From positions 1 to 61,033 of the forward strand of contig JALGWI010000009.1 of the NCBI GenBank assembly GCA_025774245.1: 61,033 nt of DNA, read 5' to 3'. The notes beneath the pieces are model-generated. The model did no database searches, was not told the origin of the DNA, and saw only the letters and a program-made list of their open reading frames with translations. Positions 34,847 to 43,167 of the stretch are shown here, one piece after another (position 1 is the stretch's first letter; every line of letters begins with the position of its first letter). Source of the DNA: a bacterium. GTDB lineage: Bacteria > Joyebacterota > Joyebacteria > Joyebacterales > Joyebacteraceae. The position numbers and the translations under genes were made by a program.

Positions 34847-36983
34847 GCGGGCCACCGCCCTCGGAACGGCGGCGCTCCTCGCGCTGGCGATCGCGCTCGC
34901 GGGCTGCACGGCGGACGTCCCCGAGCAGAGCGGCCTCAGCGATGAGGAACGGGCGGCGCTCGCGTCCCTGGGATACGTCGAGACCGGAGCGGTCGCAGCG
35001 GGCGAGGACGGCGATCACGGTCATCGAGTGATCGTCCTCGGGATCGACGGCATGGACTGGCTCATCTCGAGCCGCATGATGGACGAGGGGAGGCTCCCGC
35101 ACTTCAAGGCGCTCGCCGACGCCGGAGGGTTCAGGCCGCTCCTTTCGAGCATCCCTCCGCAGAGCCCGGTCGCGTGGTCGAACTTCATCACCGGAACCGA
35201 CCCGGGGGGGCACGGGATCTTCGACTTCATGCACAGGAAGACGGAGAGCTATCTCCCGTATCTCTCGACGTCGGAGGTCGCGGCGCCTCCCGAGAAGGCG
35301 CGCATCCTGGGCATCCCTGTGCGGAACCGGTTTGCCCTGCCGTTCACCGACTACGTGTTTCCGGTGGCGGGCGGAGGCACTCTGAACCTCCGGCGGGGCG
35401 TCGCGTTCTGGCAGATCCTCGAGGCGGCCGGCATCCCGTGCACGATCTTCAAGCTCCCGGCAAACTTCCCGCCGGTGCCGAGCGAGAAGGGCCTGACGAG
35501 GAGCATCTCCGGCCTCGGCACGCCGGACATCCTCGGGACCTACGGGACGTTCGGGTACTACACGACGGAGGAGTGGGAGGGCCGGACCGACCTCGGCGGT
35601 GGTTACGTCTACGAGGTCGATCTCGAGGACGACGTGATCCGCTCGAAGCTTTACGGTCCGCCGAACGACTTCAAGGACTACGAGAAGATCGAGGAGCGGC
35701 GCGGGTCGCGCGTTCCGTACAGCGAGAAGAAGGTCGGCATCGACTTCGAGGTCTACGTCGATCCCGAGAACCCCGTCGCCAAGATCGTGGTCGACGACAC
35801 CGAAACCGTCCTTGCCGAGGGCGAGTTCAGCGACTGGGTCGAGCTCGAGTTCAAGATGGTGCCCGGTGTGGTCACGGTGAGCGGCATCGCGCGGTTCTTC
35901 CTGAAGTCGGTGCACCCGGAGTTCGGGCTCTACGTGAGCCCCGTGCAGATCAACCCGGCGAACCAGGCTCTTCCGATCACGGAGCCGCCCGGCTACGGGA
36001 AGGAACTCGTCGACGAACTCGGCTACTTCTACACGCAGGGCATGGCGGAGGACACGAAGGCGCTCGAGCACGGGATCTTCGGGAACGCGGAGTTCGCGCA
36101 GCAGGCGAAGATCGTGCTCGCCGAGCGATCGAAGGCATACGACTACGAGCTCGAGCGGTTCGACGAGGGGCTCCTCTACTTCTACTTCTCGTCGCTCGAC
36201 CAGAGCACGCACGCGATGTGGCGGTGCATGGATCCGTCGCATCCCGCGTACGTCGCCGAGACCGACGCGGCTTTCGCGGACTTCATCGAGCTGCTCTACA
36301 TGGAGTTCGACCGCGTTCTGGAGAAGACGCTCGAGAAGGTCGACGAGAACACAACCCTGATCGTGCTCTCCGACCACGGCTTCGCGCCGTGGTACCGGGC
36401 GTTCCATCTGAATCGCTGGCTCCTCGACGAGGGTTACCTCGTGCTCAAGGACGGCGTCGATCCCGACCGCGTGGAGTGGCTCCTGGGCGTCGACTGGTCG
36501 AAGACGCGGGCGTACGGGCTCGGGATCAACGGGCTCTACGTGAATCTGAAGGGACGGGAGTCGCAGGGGATCGTCCAGCCCGGGCCCGAGGCCGACGCGC
36601 TCGTCGACGAGATCGCGGGGAAGCTCGAGACCGTGCGCGACCCGAAGACGAACCAGCGGGTCGTCGTCCGCGCGTACAAGGCGCGGGAGACCTACCACGG
36701 CCCGTACGTCGAGGCGGCGCCCGATATCATCGTCGGGTACGGCTGGGGGTACCGCGGGTCGGACCAGACCGCGTCGGGACAGATCAGGCCCGAGATCCTC
36801 GAGGACAACACGAACAAGTGGAGCGGCGACCACTGCGCCGACTACCACCACGTGCCGGGGGTGCTCTTCTCGAACAGGCCGATCGAGCTCGAGCATCCGG
36901 CGCTCTTCGATCTCGCCCCGACCATCCTTGCGGAGTTCGGGATCGGCAAGATGCCGTGGATGGTGGGGCGGCCGGTCTTCTAG
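34830..36983 (+). CDS. Alkaline-phosphatase-superfamily lipoprotein
   Basis: 717 aa from GTG 34830, which has AAGGA at correct spacing; ATG 34836 is an alternative. The signal peptide ends with lipobox LAGC (Cys26). Just after it lies SDEERAALASLGYVE, an LxxLGY motif more often seen at the ends of sulfatases. The catalytic core parallels the preceding protein: Asp73 (GIDGMD), Ser112 in QSPVAWSNF, SSLDQSTH, LSDHGF and SGDHCADY. The two adjacent enzymes are distant paralogs, one lipid-anchored and one membrane-anchored. They are translationally coupled by overlap, so they may act on the same substrate or as a complex. Confidence 0.88.
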   Translation: MGMTRRRATALGTAALLALAIALAGCTADVPEQSGLSDEERAALASLGYVETGAVAAGEDGDHGHRVIVLGIDGMDWLISSRMMDEGRLPHFKALADAGGFRPLLSSIPPQSPVAWSNFITGTDPGGHGIFDFMHRKTESYLPYLSTSEVAAPPEKARILGIPVRNRFALPFTDYVFPVAGGGTLNLRRGVAFWQILEAAGIPCTIFKLPANFPPVPSEKGLTRSISGLGTPDILGTYGTFGYYTTEEWEGRTDLGGGYVYEVDLEDDVIRSKLYGPPNDFKDYEKIEERRGSRVPYSEKKVGIDFEVYVDPENPVAKIVVDDTETVLAEGEFSDWVELEFKMVPGVVTVSGIARFFLKSVHPEFGLYVSPVQINPANQALPITEPPGYGKELVDELGYFYTQGMAEDTKALEHGIFGNAEFAQQAKIVLAERSKAYDYELERFDEGLLYFYFSSLDQSTHAMWRCMDPSHPAYVAETDAAFADFIELLYMEFDRVLEKTLEKVDENTTLIVLSDHGFAPWYRAFHLNRWLLDEGYLVLKDGVDPDRVEWLLGVDWSKTRAYGLGINGLYVNLKGRESQGIVQPGPEADALVDEIAGKLETVRDPKTNQRVVVRAYKARETYHGPYVEAAPDIIVGYGWGYRGSDQTASGQIRPEILEDNTNKWSGDHCADYHHVPGVLFSNRPIELEHPALFDLAPTILAEFGIGKMPWMVGRPVF

Positions 36984-36996
36984 AGGCCGCGGCCGG

Positions 36997-37080
36997 GACG
37001 GCGCGTGGCCCGACGGCGCGGGGCTCGACGGCGTGGCCAGACGACGTGGCCAGACGACGTGGCCCGACGGCGCGGGGTCG
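36997..37080 (+). repeat. Short GC-rich tandem repeat, 13-15 bp units
   Basis: Six imperfect units of the form GACGGCGTGGCC or GACGACGTGGCC lie in the 133-bp gap between the lipoprotein and the 64-aa gene. No promoter is apparent. It may be slippage-prone spacer. Confidence 0.6.
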
Positions 37081-37116
37081 GAGCGAGAGCACGCCGCTCA
37101 GTCAGAGGAGGACGGA

Positions 37117-37311
37117 ATGTTCGGTGGTGCGAGCATCAAGATCGACAAGGAGCTTCTCGAGAAGGTGAAGAGGTTCGCCAAGATCGCCGGCTACTCGTCT
37201 CCCGAGGAGTTCGTGACTCACGCCCTCGAGCGGGAGATCGCGAAGCTCGAGGAGTCGGACTCCGAAGAGGAGATCAAGGAGAAGCTCAAGGGCCTCGGCT
37301 ACATCTCGTAG
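37117..37311 (+). CDS. Small ribbon-helix-helix-like protein ending in an LGY motif
   Basis: 64 aa from ATG 37117, directly after GAGGAGGACGGA, a strong ribosome site. Residues 7-40 (SIKIDKELLEKVKRFAKI, then YSSPEEFVTHALEREI) have the strand-helix-helix pattern of ribbon-helix-helix DNA-binding proteins. The acidic tail ends in EKLKGLGYIS. The final LxxLGY motif also occurs near the N-terminus of the lipoprotein encoded upstream. It could be a regulator of this operon or a protein-interaction adaptor; neither is proven. No toxin-like partner is adjacent. Confidence 0.75.
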   Translation: MFGGASIKIDKELLEKVKRFAKIAGYSSPEEFVTHALEREIAKLEESDSEEEIKEKLKGLGYIS

Positions 37312-37318
37312 GCCCTGT

Positions 37319-37349
37319 CGCGCGCGGAGGATCCGGGGGACCGCGCGCG
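37319..37349. repeat. Intercistronic inverted repeat
   Basis: A 9-bp stem CGCGCGCGG/CCGCGCGCG with a 13-nt loop lies directly after the 64-aa gene. There is no T-run, so it is more likely an mRNA-processing or attenuation structure than a full terminator. Confidence 0.4.
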
Positions 37350-37404
37350 GGGATTTCGCATCGTCACCCCTTACGCGGCCTGAAGCGCCGCCGGACCGGG
37401 AACC

Positions 37405-38235
37405 ATGTGGCCGATACTGAAAGCCATCACGCGCGGCTTTGACGCCTTCTTCGGGATCTTCGCGGGAACGCATCCCGTCCTGCCGCTCCTCATCGTCTCG
37501 ATCGTGGCGGGCGTCGTCATGCTCCTCATCTTCGGGAAGACGTCGAACCAGAGGCGGATCGCGGAGACGAAGGACAAGCTGAAGGCCTACATCATGGAGA
37601 TGTGGATCTTCCGAAACGACACGCGCGTGATGTTCGCAGCGATCGGGAATGTCATCGCCAACAACCTCAGGTACCTCCGGCATTCGCTCAAGCCGCTTCT
37701 CTTCCTCATCCTACCCGTGCTCCTGATCATGGTGCAGCTCGGCATCCGCTACGGCAACGCCGGCGTCGAGCCGGGCGGGTTCGCCGTCGTTGCCGTCAAG
37801 CTCGATGGGAGCGCCCGCCCGACCGAGATCGACGTCAGACTGGACACGCCGTTCTCGCTCCGCGTGACCTCGCCGCCGCTCCGCATCGATTCGGCGGGCG
37901 AGATCGACTGGAGCGTCCAGGGGCTGATTCCGGGGACGCACGAGCTGGTGATCCAGACGCCATCGGGACCGGTGACCAAGGAGTTCGTCGTGTCGGGCCA
38001 TCCCGGCGTCCGCAAGGTGGGCGCGGTCCGCGCCCGCGCCGGAACCTGGGCGGCGTTTCTCTATCCCTCGGAGGCGCCCCTCCCGCGCGACTCCGCTGTG
38101 AAGACGATCGAGGTCCGCTACCCGCCCGGCGATCTTTCGCTCTTCGGGATCGAGCTCCACTGGCTTCTCATCTTCTTCGTCGTCTCGGTGGCCGCCGGGT
38201 TCGCCCTGAAGGGCGTCTTCGGCATCGAGGTCTGA
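37405..38235 (+). CDS. Three-helix membrane protein, possible distant YidC/DUF106-like
   Basis: 276 aa. Helix 1 is about 25-42 (LPLLIVSIVAGVVMLLIF). It is followed by a charged helical stretch (RIAETKDKLKAYIMEMWIF) and helix 2 about 96-114 (PLLFLILPVLLIMVQLGIRYG). A soluble beta-rich domain of about 130 residues then leads to helix 3 at the C-terminus (WLLIFFVVSVAAGFALKG). The helix/coiled-linker/helix start recalls DUF106/EMC3-type members of the Oxa1 superfamily, but this is a weak resemblance. Position in the phosphoesterase operon suggests an envelope role. No catalytic residues are recognised. Confidence 0.78.
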   Translation: MWPILKAITRGFDAFFGIFAGTHPVLPLLIVSIVAGVVMLLIFGKTSNQRRIAETKDKLKAYIMEMWIFRNDTRVMFAAIGNVIANNLRYLRHSLKPLLFLILPVLLIMVQLGIRYGNAGVEPGGFAVVAVKLDGSARPTEIDVRLDTPFSLRVTSPPLRIDSAGEIDWSVQGLIPGTHELVIQTPSGPVTKEFVVSGHPGVRKVGAVRARAGTWAAFLYPSEAPLPRDSAVKTIEVRYPPGDLSLFGIELHWLLIFFVVSVAAGFALKGVFGIEV

Positions 38236-38249
38236 TCGCGGAGGGCTCC

Positions 38250-39212
38250 TTGTCCGTTTCCCCGAACGACGGCAGGATCGATCTCCACCTCCACACGACC
38301 GCTTCCGACGGAACCCTGACACCGAACGAGCTCGTCGAGCGCGCGAAGTCGCTGGGGCTCGCCGCGATCGCGATCACCGACCACGACTCCGTCGGCGGGA
38401 TTCCGGAGGGGCTCGCGGCGGGCGAGCGTCTGGGGGTCGAGGTCGTGCCCGGCGTCGAGATCGGAATCGCGCACGACCCCGACCGGGGGCTCGTCGAGGT
38501 CGACGTTCTCGGCTACCTCATCGATCCGGAGGACCGGGAGCTCGTCGACGTGCTCCGCCGGCTGCAGGACGCGAAGAACGGGAAGCTCGATCGGCAGATC
38601 GAGGTTCTCTGCGCGAACGGGCTTGCGATCGAAGCGGGGGAGGTGCTCGCGGAGTCGGCCGGCGACACCGTCCGCCGTCCCCACATCTGGAAGGTGCTCC
38701 ACCGGCACCACCCGGAGTTCGCTGCGCAGGAGTTCTTCGACCGGACCTCGTTCGGTGGGGATTGGCACGTCGCGAGGGAGTTCACCCTCCCGCTCGAGGA
38801 GTGCCTGGAGCTGATCGCGCGCGCCGGCGGGATCTCGGTTCTCGCGCACCCGGGGGCTTACAACTCGACCTTCGCGCGCGGAGGCGCGCTCATCGATCCG
38901 GCGGTCGACGGGGTCATCGAGGTCTGCGCCGCCGCCGGGATCGGCGGGATCGAGGTCTACTACCCGTACGACAAGAACAGACCGTTCCACAACGACGAGT
39001 CGCTCATCGACGGCGGCGAACTCGCGCGGCTCGTGGGTCACTACCGCGATCTGGCAGAGAGACACGGACTCGCCGTGACGGGCGGTACCGACTTCCACGG
39101 GGCGAGCAAGCCGCAGATCGAGATGGGCGAGGTCGAGGTACCCTACCTGCTGCTCGAGGAGCTTCGGGCGGCGCGGGGTGGGAGCCGGGGGAGTGGGCGC
39201 GGGAAGAGCTGA
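38250..39212 (+). CDS. PHP-domain phosphoesterase
   Basis: 320 aa from TTG 38250, preceded by GGAGGG at 5 nt; the upstream open frame overlaps the preceding gene and is not used. PHP motifs: DLHLHTTASDG, ITDHDSVGGIPE, PGVEIGI, LAHPGAY and TGGTDFHG supply the metal-binding His/Asp set. This is the YciV/RnmA-like group, whose characterised members hydrolyse 3'-5' phosphoadenosine or RNA 5' ends (family knowledge). Exact activity here is not assigned. It is last in the 32576-39212 cluster, 14 bp after the membrane protein, and no clear terminator is seen. Confidence 0.9.
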   Translation: MSVSPNDGRIDLHLHTTASDGTLTPNELVERAKSLGLAAIAITDHDSVGGIPEGLAAGERLGVEVVPGVEIGIAHDPDRGLVEVDVLGYLIDPEDRELVDVLRRLQDAKNGKLDRQIEVLCANGLAIEAGEVLAESAGDTVRRPHIWKVLHRHHPEFAAQEFFDRTSFGGDWHVAREFTLPLEECLELIARAGGISVLAHPGAYNSTFARGGALIDPAVDGVIEVCAAAGIGGIEVYYPYDKNRPFHNDESLIDGGELARLVGHYRDLAERHGLAVTGGTDFHGASKPQIEMGEVEVPYLLLEELRAARGGSRGSGRGKS

Positions 39213-39643
39213 CGCGGGAGGAACGTCCGGCTCCGTCGGACATGGACGAAGCGAAGCGGCGCGCCGAGAGGGGCGCCGTCGGTCGTTCAGGGTGCTGCAA
39301 GGGGGATTGGGGGAGGCGCGCGGTGCCTTCCGGACGCGGTGCCGGCGCTTCCCGGCGGTCGACCCATTGACAAGATTGCCATCTTGTGATATAGTTTAGA
39401 GTTAAGAGCGTTGGAAGCTCCGCAGGGGGGCGGCACCGCTGCTGCGGCGCCCGCGCTTCGCGGTGTGTCCGGGGCGGTATGCCGTCGGTCGGCGTCTGCG
39501 AGGCCGGCGGGCCCAGCCACGCTCCGACGGCATCAACGGAATCGGAGACGACAGACACTCTGTTTCTCCGGCCGGATCGCCGGCGTTCTGCCTGCGGCGC
39601 GGCCCGGAGGGAAGGCGAGACAGAGAAGAGGAGAGCGACGAAG
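39213..39643 (+). promoter_or_regulatory. Promoter with embedded dyad and long leader
   Basis: TTGACA (39367-39372)-N17-TATAGT (39390-39395) is a near-consensus promoter. A perfect inverted repeat ACAAGAT-TGCC-ATCTTGT (39370-39387) overlaps the -35 box and spacer, the usual place for a repressor operator. A leader of about 240 nt follows, GC-rich with several potential stems, ending in AGGAG before ATG 39644. No gene is seen in the interval. Confidence 0.75.
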
Positions 39644-42061
39644 ATGAGACGACTCCTTGCACTCGGCGCGACGCTCGCATTGCTGGTGGTGATCCAGACG
39701 GCCGCGGCCGCGCCCCCGCAGAAGATCGGCTACCAGGGCGTGCTCAGGGACGAGGAAGGCGTGGTCGTGCCGGACGGGTACTACGGGATGGCGTTCCGGA
39801 TCTACGACGGTCCGACGGGGGGGCTGGCGCTCTGGACGGAGATCCAGTCACTGCCTGTTGAGAACGGGGTCTTCAACGTCCTCCTCGGCGACGTGCAGCC
39901 GATCGACCTCCCGTTCGACGCTCCCTACTGGCTCGCGATCCAGATCGGCGCGAATCCCGAGATGATTCCGCGCGTGGAGCTCGTGTCGGTTCCGTACGCC
40001 TACCGGGCTCTCTACGTCGACGGGGCGGGGGCGGATGAAGACTGGGTGATCGACGGCGACGACATCTACAGGCTGGACGGCTCGGTCGGCATCGGCTCGA
40101 CGCCGCGTGGGGAGGTGGCGCCCGAGGGACCGGAGGGCGACACGGAGCGCGCGGTCGACCGCGGGCTGAACAGACTCTACGTGCGTGGCGCCAACCAGAA
40201 GGTCATCCACTCCGCGCTCTGGGACACCGACGACGAAGGCGATGGGCGAGCGGCGATCTACGCGTACCGGTCCAGAGAGGTCCCGAGCCCGGGGATCGGC
40301 TACGCGCACTGGGCGACCAACAACGCGATCACCGGTTACAACGCCTTCGGCGACGAATACACGTTCGGCGTCGCGGGCTACACGTGGTACGACGAGCAGC
40401 GGACCGGCGGCGTTCTCGGATCGAAATACGACGGGACGGTGTGGGCGGCCCTGGGGTATGAAGACGAATTCCAGATCGACTGGGGCATCTACACGCCCAA
40501 CGACGCCCGGGTGGGAGGCTTCGTGATGCCGGTCGGGGCGATCAACGGCTACGTGCTCACCTGCGACGGGGACGGCGCCGGAACGTGGCAGCCGGGCGGC
40601 GGCGGGGGCGGGGGTATCTACGGCGCCGGCACGGCGGACTTCATCGCGAAGTTCACCGGCGAGACGGCGATCGGTGACTCGGACATCTACAACGCCGACG
40701 GGGCCGTCGGTATCGGGACCACGTCCCCCGATGCATCGCTTGACATCGAGCGCGCCGATGAAGGTGCTGCACTCGAGGTCGTGAGCTCCTACTCCGGGCC
40801 GATCGGCCACCTCGTCAAATTCGAACGCACGGGCATGGTCCAGCCGAGCGACGACGTTCTCGCCCTGGAGGTTCCGCCGACCGCTTCCGACAGCTCGCAG
40901 TTCATCGAGTGCCGGCGCGGAGGCGTCCAGTTCGCGGTCGGCGCCGACGGCAGCATCACCGCCGAGGGCGACGCGACCGTCGGCGGCGATGCGACCGTCG
41001 AGGGAGCCGCTTCCCTGATCGGCGGCGCGGTGATCACGAACGGAGCGTCCATCTCAGGCAGCGCCACCATCACGGGCGGCGCCGGCATCACGGGCGGCGT
41101 GACGATCTCCGACGGCGCCGTGATCACGGGCGGGGTGGACATCGCGGACGGCGCGCTCATCACCGAGGGTGCGACGATCGACGGCGACCTCAGGCTCGTG
41201 GGCGGGCTCGACGTCCAGAGCGCGAACGATCGGGGGGGCGCGTTCAGGACGGGGTTCCAGAGCGACCTGACCCGCGTCGTCCGTGCCGAGTACACGGCGA
41301 CGGGCGAATACGACGCCGTCGCGGTGTTCGGGCGATCGGCGCCGGCGGACTACTACGGCATCGGCGGATCGTTCGAAGGCGGGTTCCGCGGGATCTCCGG
41401 CGTGGTCTTCCCGACCGGGACGGAGACCTACAACGGGGTCCACGGCCGGGTGTCCGGGGGATCCGGCACCAACCACGGTGTGCACGGGCACGCCTTCGGC
41501 ACGGGCGTCAACCGCGGCGTCTACGGCTACGCCGGCGGGTCCGACGAGAGCTACGCCGGCTACTTCGCCGGCGATACCCACGTCACCGGGACGCTCACGA
41601 AGGCCGCGGGGGCGTTCAAGATCGATCACCCGCTCGACCCGGACAACATGTACCTCTACCACTCGTTCGTCGAGAGCCCCGACATGAAGAACGTGTACGA
41701 CGGCATCGTGGAGCTCGACTTCGTGGGGGAGGCGTGGGTGGTGCTGCCGGACTGGTTCGAGGAGCTGAATCGCGATTTCCGTTACCAGCTCACGCCGCTC
41801 GGAGCTCCGGCTCCGAACCTCTACATCGCCCAGGAGATCATGAGTAACCAGTTCAGAATCGCGGGTGGCGACCCGGGGCTCAGGGTGTCCTGGCTCGTGA
41901 CGGGGATCCGGAAGGACGCCTACGCCGAGGCGAACCGGATTCCGGTCGAGGAGATGAAACCGGCCGCGGAGCAGGGGCGATACCTGCACCCGAGCCTCCA
42001 CGGCGCGCCCGAGCAGCTGGGGGTCGATTACCAGGAGGAGAAGGCCGCGGGAGGGCAGTAA
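39644..42061 (+). CDS. SYQG-family secreted surface protein with beta-solenoid insert (paralog 3)
   Basis: 805 aa from ATG 39644, giving signal peptide MRRLLALGATLALLVVIQTA ending near AAA and an AGGAG site; upstream in-frame codons belong to the leader. N-terminal domain: IGYQGVLRDEEG, FRIYDG, PYAYRA. A second module shared with paralog 4 follows (DWVIDGDDIYRLDGSVGIG, RGLNRLYVRGANQ, GVAGYTWYDEQRTGGVLG). The middle has about 85 residues of short repeats (ATVGGDATVEGAA, AVITGGVDIADGALITEG) resembling a left-handed or bactofilin-like beta-solenoid. The C-terminal domain is the family standard (IDHPLDP, VESPDMKNVYDG, VSWLVTGIR). Probably an extracellular fibre; no enzymatic motif. Confidence 0.82.
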   Translation: MRRLLALGATLALLVVIQTAAAAPPQKIGYQGVLRDEEGVVVPDGYYGMAFRIYDGPTGGLALWTEIQSLPVENGVFNVLLGDVQPIDLPFDAPYWLAIQIGANPEMIPRVELVSVPYAYRALYVDGAGADEDWVIDGDDIYRLDGSVGIGSTPRGEVAPEGPEGDTERAVDRGLNRLYVRGANQKVIHSALWDTDDEGDGRAAIYAYRSREVPSPGIGYAHWATNNAITGYNAFGDEYTFGVAGYTWYDEQRTGGVLGSKYDGTVWAALGYEDEFQIDWGIYTPNDARVGGFVMPVGAINGYVLTCDGDGAGTWQPGGGGGGGIYGAGTADFIAKFTGETAIGDSDIYNADGAVGIGTTSPDASLDIERADEGAALEVVSSYSGPIGHLVKFERTGMVQPSDDVLALEVPPTASDSSQFIECRRGGVQFAVGADGSITAEGDATVGGDATVEGAASLIGGAVITNGASISGSATITGGAGITGGVTISDGAVITGGVDIADGALITEGATIDGDLRLVGGLDVQSANDRGGAFRTGFQSDLTRVVRAEYTATGEYDAVAVFGRSAPADYYGIGGSFEGGFRGISGVVFPTGTETYNGVHGRVSGGSGTNHGVHGHAFGTGVNRGVYGYAGGSDESYAGYFAGDTHVTGTLTKAAGAFKIDHPLDPDNMYLYHSFVESPDMKNVYDGIVELDFVGEAWVVLPDWFEELNRDFRYQLTPLGAPAPNLYIAQEIMSNQFRIAGGDPGLRVSWLVTGIRKDAYAEANRIPVEEMKPAAEQGRYLHPSLHGAPEQLGVDYQEEKAAGGQ

Positions 42062-42156
42062 GAGACCCGGCGGAACAGGGCCGGGGCGGCGGGGCGGCGC
42101 GCCGAAGGACCGCGGGCTGCCGGACCGGCTACCGGAAGAGAACTGAAGCGTCACGA

Positions 42157-42189
42157 CACGGCGCTCCCGACCTCGGGGGCGCCGTTTTC
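42157..42189 (+). terminator. Rho-independent terminator
   Basis: Stem ACGGCGCTCCC/GGGGGCGCCGT (11 bp including one wobble) followed by TTTTC, about 100 nt after the stop of the gene ending at 42061. Confidence 0.8.
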
Positions 42190-42480
42190 GGTAGGAGGAA
42201 GTGGCGGAGCTTGTCTCTTGACATACGCAATAAAGCTATGCACTCACCCAGTATCATGAGCGCTCACTCATGATGCTCCTGCGCATCCCACTATAGCATT
42301 GACGCAGATTCGATTCTGTGGTACCGTCTAGCCAGCCTGAGTTAGCTGCACAACCTTTCTTCACGTGATGGTAGAAAAGAGCGAAGTAGCGCTAGGCGCC
42401 GCGTGCGCACGGCCGGGGTGCGGTGCGGCGTCGTTGCTTTCTTGGGAGAGCTTACCAGGGGTGAGCGAAAGGAGGGCTCG
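42190..42480 (+). promoter_or_regulatory. Intergenic regulatory region with dyad and promoter candidates
   Basis: This stretch is noticeably more AT-rich than its surroundings. It holds TTGACA at 42218 without a good -10 box, an 8-bp inverted repeat ATCATGAG/CTCATGAT with a 6-nt spacer (42253-42274), TATAGC at 42292, and TTGACG-N17-TACCGT (42299-42327). The dyad sits where the -35 box of TATAGC would be, which suits an activator site. The leader ends with AAAGGAGG before ATG 42481. No gene is seen. Confidence 0.55.
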
Positions 42481-43005
42481 ATGCGACAGCGGTCTGTGGT
42501 GCTGCTCGCCGTTGCAGTTGTTCTGCTCATGGCCTTCTCCGCGGCAGCGCAGTTCCAGATGCCTTACAGCGTCGTGGGCTGCGGTGGGGGGAGCATGTCG
42601 GGCGTGAACAACATCATCCACGGCACGGTCGGACAGGCGTGCATCGGGGTGGTGAGCGGCCCATCGAACATCAACCAGATCGGGTTCTGGTACCGTCCTG
42701 GCTGGATCCTCACGGGTGTCGAAGGTGAGGACGTGCTTCCGACGGAGTACTGGCTTGGCCAGAACCACCCGAACCCGTTCAATCCCGTGACGACGTTGAG
42801 CTTCGCGATCCTCGAGCGGACGCGAGTGGAGATGAAGGTGTACGACGTCGCGGGGCGAGAGGTGATGACTCTCGTGGACGAAGTGCTCGACCCGGGGTTT
42901 CACCGGGCCGTGCTCGACGCGAAGGGCCTTCCGAGCGGTGTGTACTTCGCTCGGATGGTGGCAGGTCAGTTCGTAGAAGCCCGCAAGATGGTGCTCCTGA
43001 AGTAG
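42481..43005 (+). CDS. Small secreted protein with FlgD-like/type A C-terminal sorting domain
   Basis: 174 aa from ATG 42481 (AAAGGAGG 5 nt upstream). The signal peptide ends near FSAAAQ. The mature N-terminal part carries the short pattern GCGGG, SGVNNIIHGTVGQACIG, GFWYRPGW that recurs in small FCB-group sorted proteins. The C-terminal domain (about 95-174) has HPNPFNPVTTLSFAI, YDVAGREV, SGVYFARM and the final KMVLLK. It lies between two SYQG-family genes. Function unknown; it may be a small surface component. Confidence 0.82.
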   Translation: MRQRSVVLLAVAVVLLMAFSAAAQFQMPYSVVGCGGGSMSGVNNIIHGTVGQACIGVVSGPSNINQIGFWYRPGWILTGVEGEDVLPTEYWLGQNHPNPFNPVTTLSFAILERTRVEMKVYDVAGREVMTLVDEVLDPGFHRAVLDAKGLPSGVYFARMVAGQFVEARKMVLLK

Positions 43006-43167
43006 GGGTGGACCTGCATACATGGGGGCACCCGGCTGTCCCCGGCGGCGAGCCCGCGCGGGTCCACTCCACCTCTCTTTCGCTCGAGCGCGACGAGGGA
43101 GACGCGCGCAGGGAGGCGAGAGACGGAGGTGGGGGCTGACGCAGACCAGGAGAGGAGATCGCGACCA

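Noticed and set aside
36997-37080. CRISPR-like array
   Set aside because: The units are only 13-15 bp, contiguous and imperfect, with no spacers and no cas genes.
37117-37311. Antitoxin of a toxin-antitoxin pair
   Set aside because: The ribbon-helix-helix-like pattern is suggestive, but no toxin-sized gene is adjacent; the neighbours are a lipoprotein and a membrane protein.
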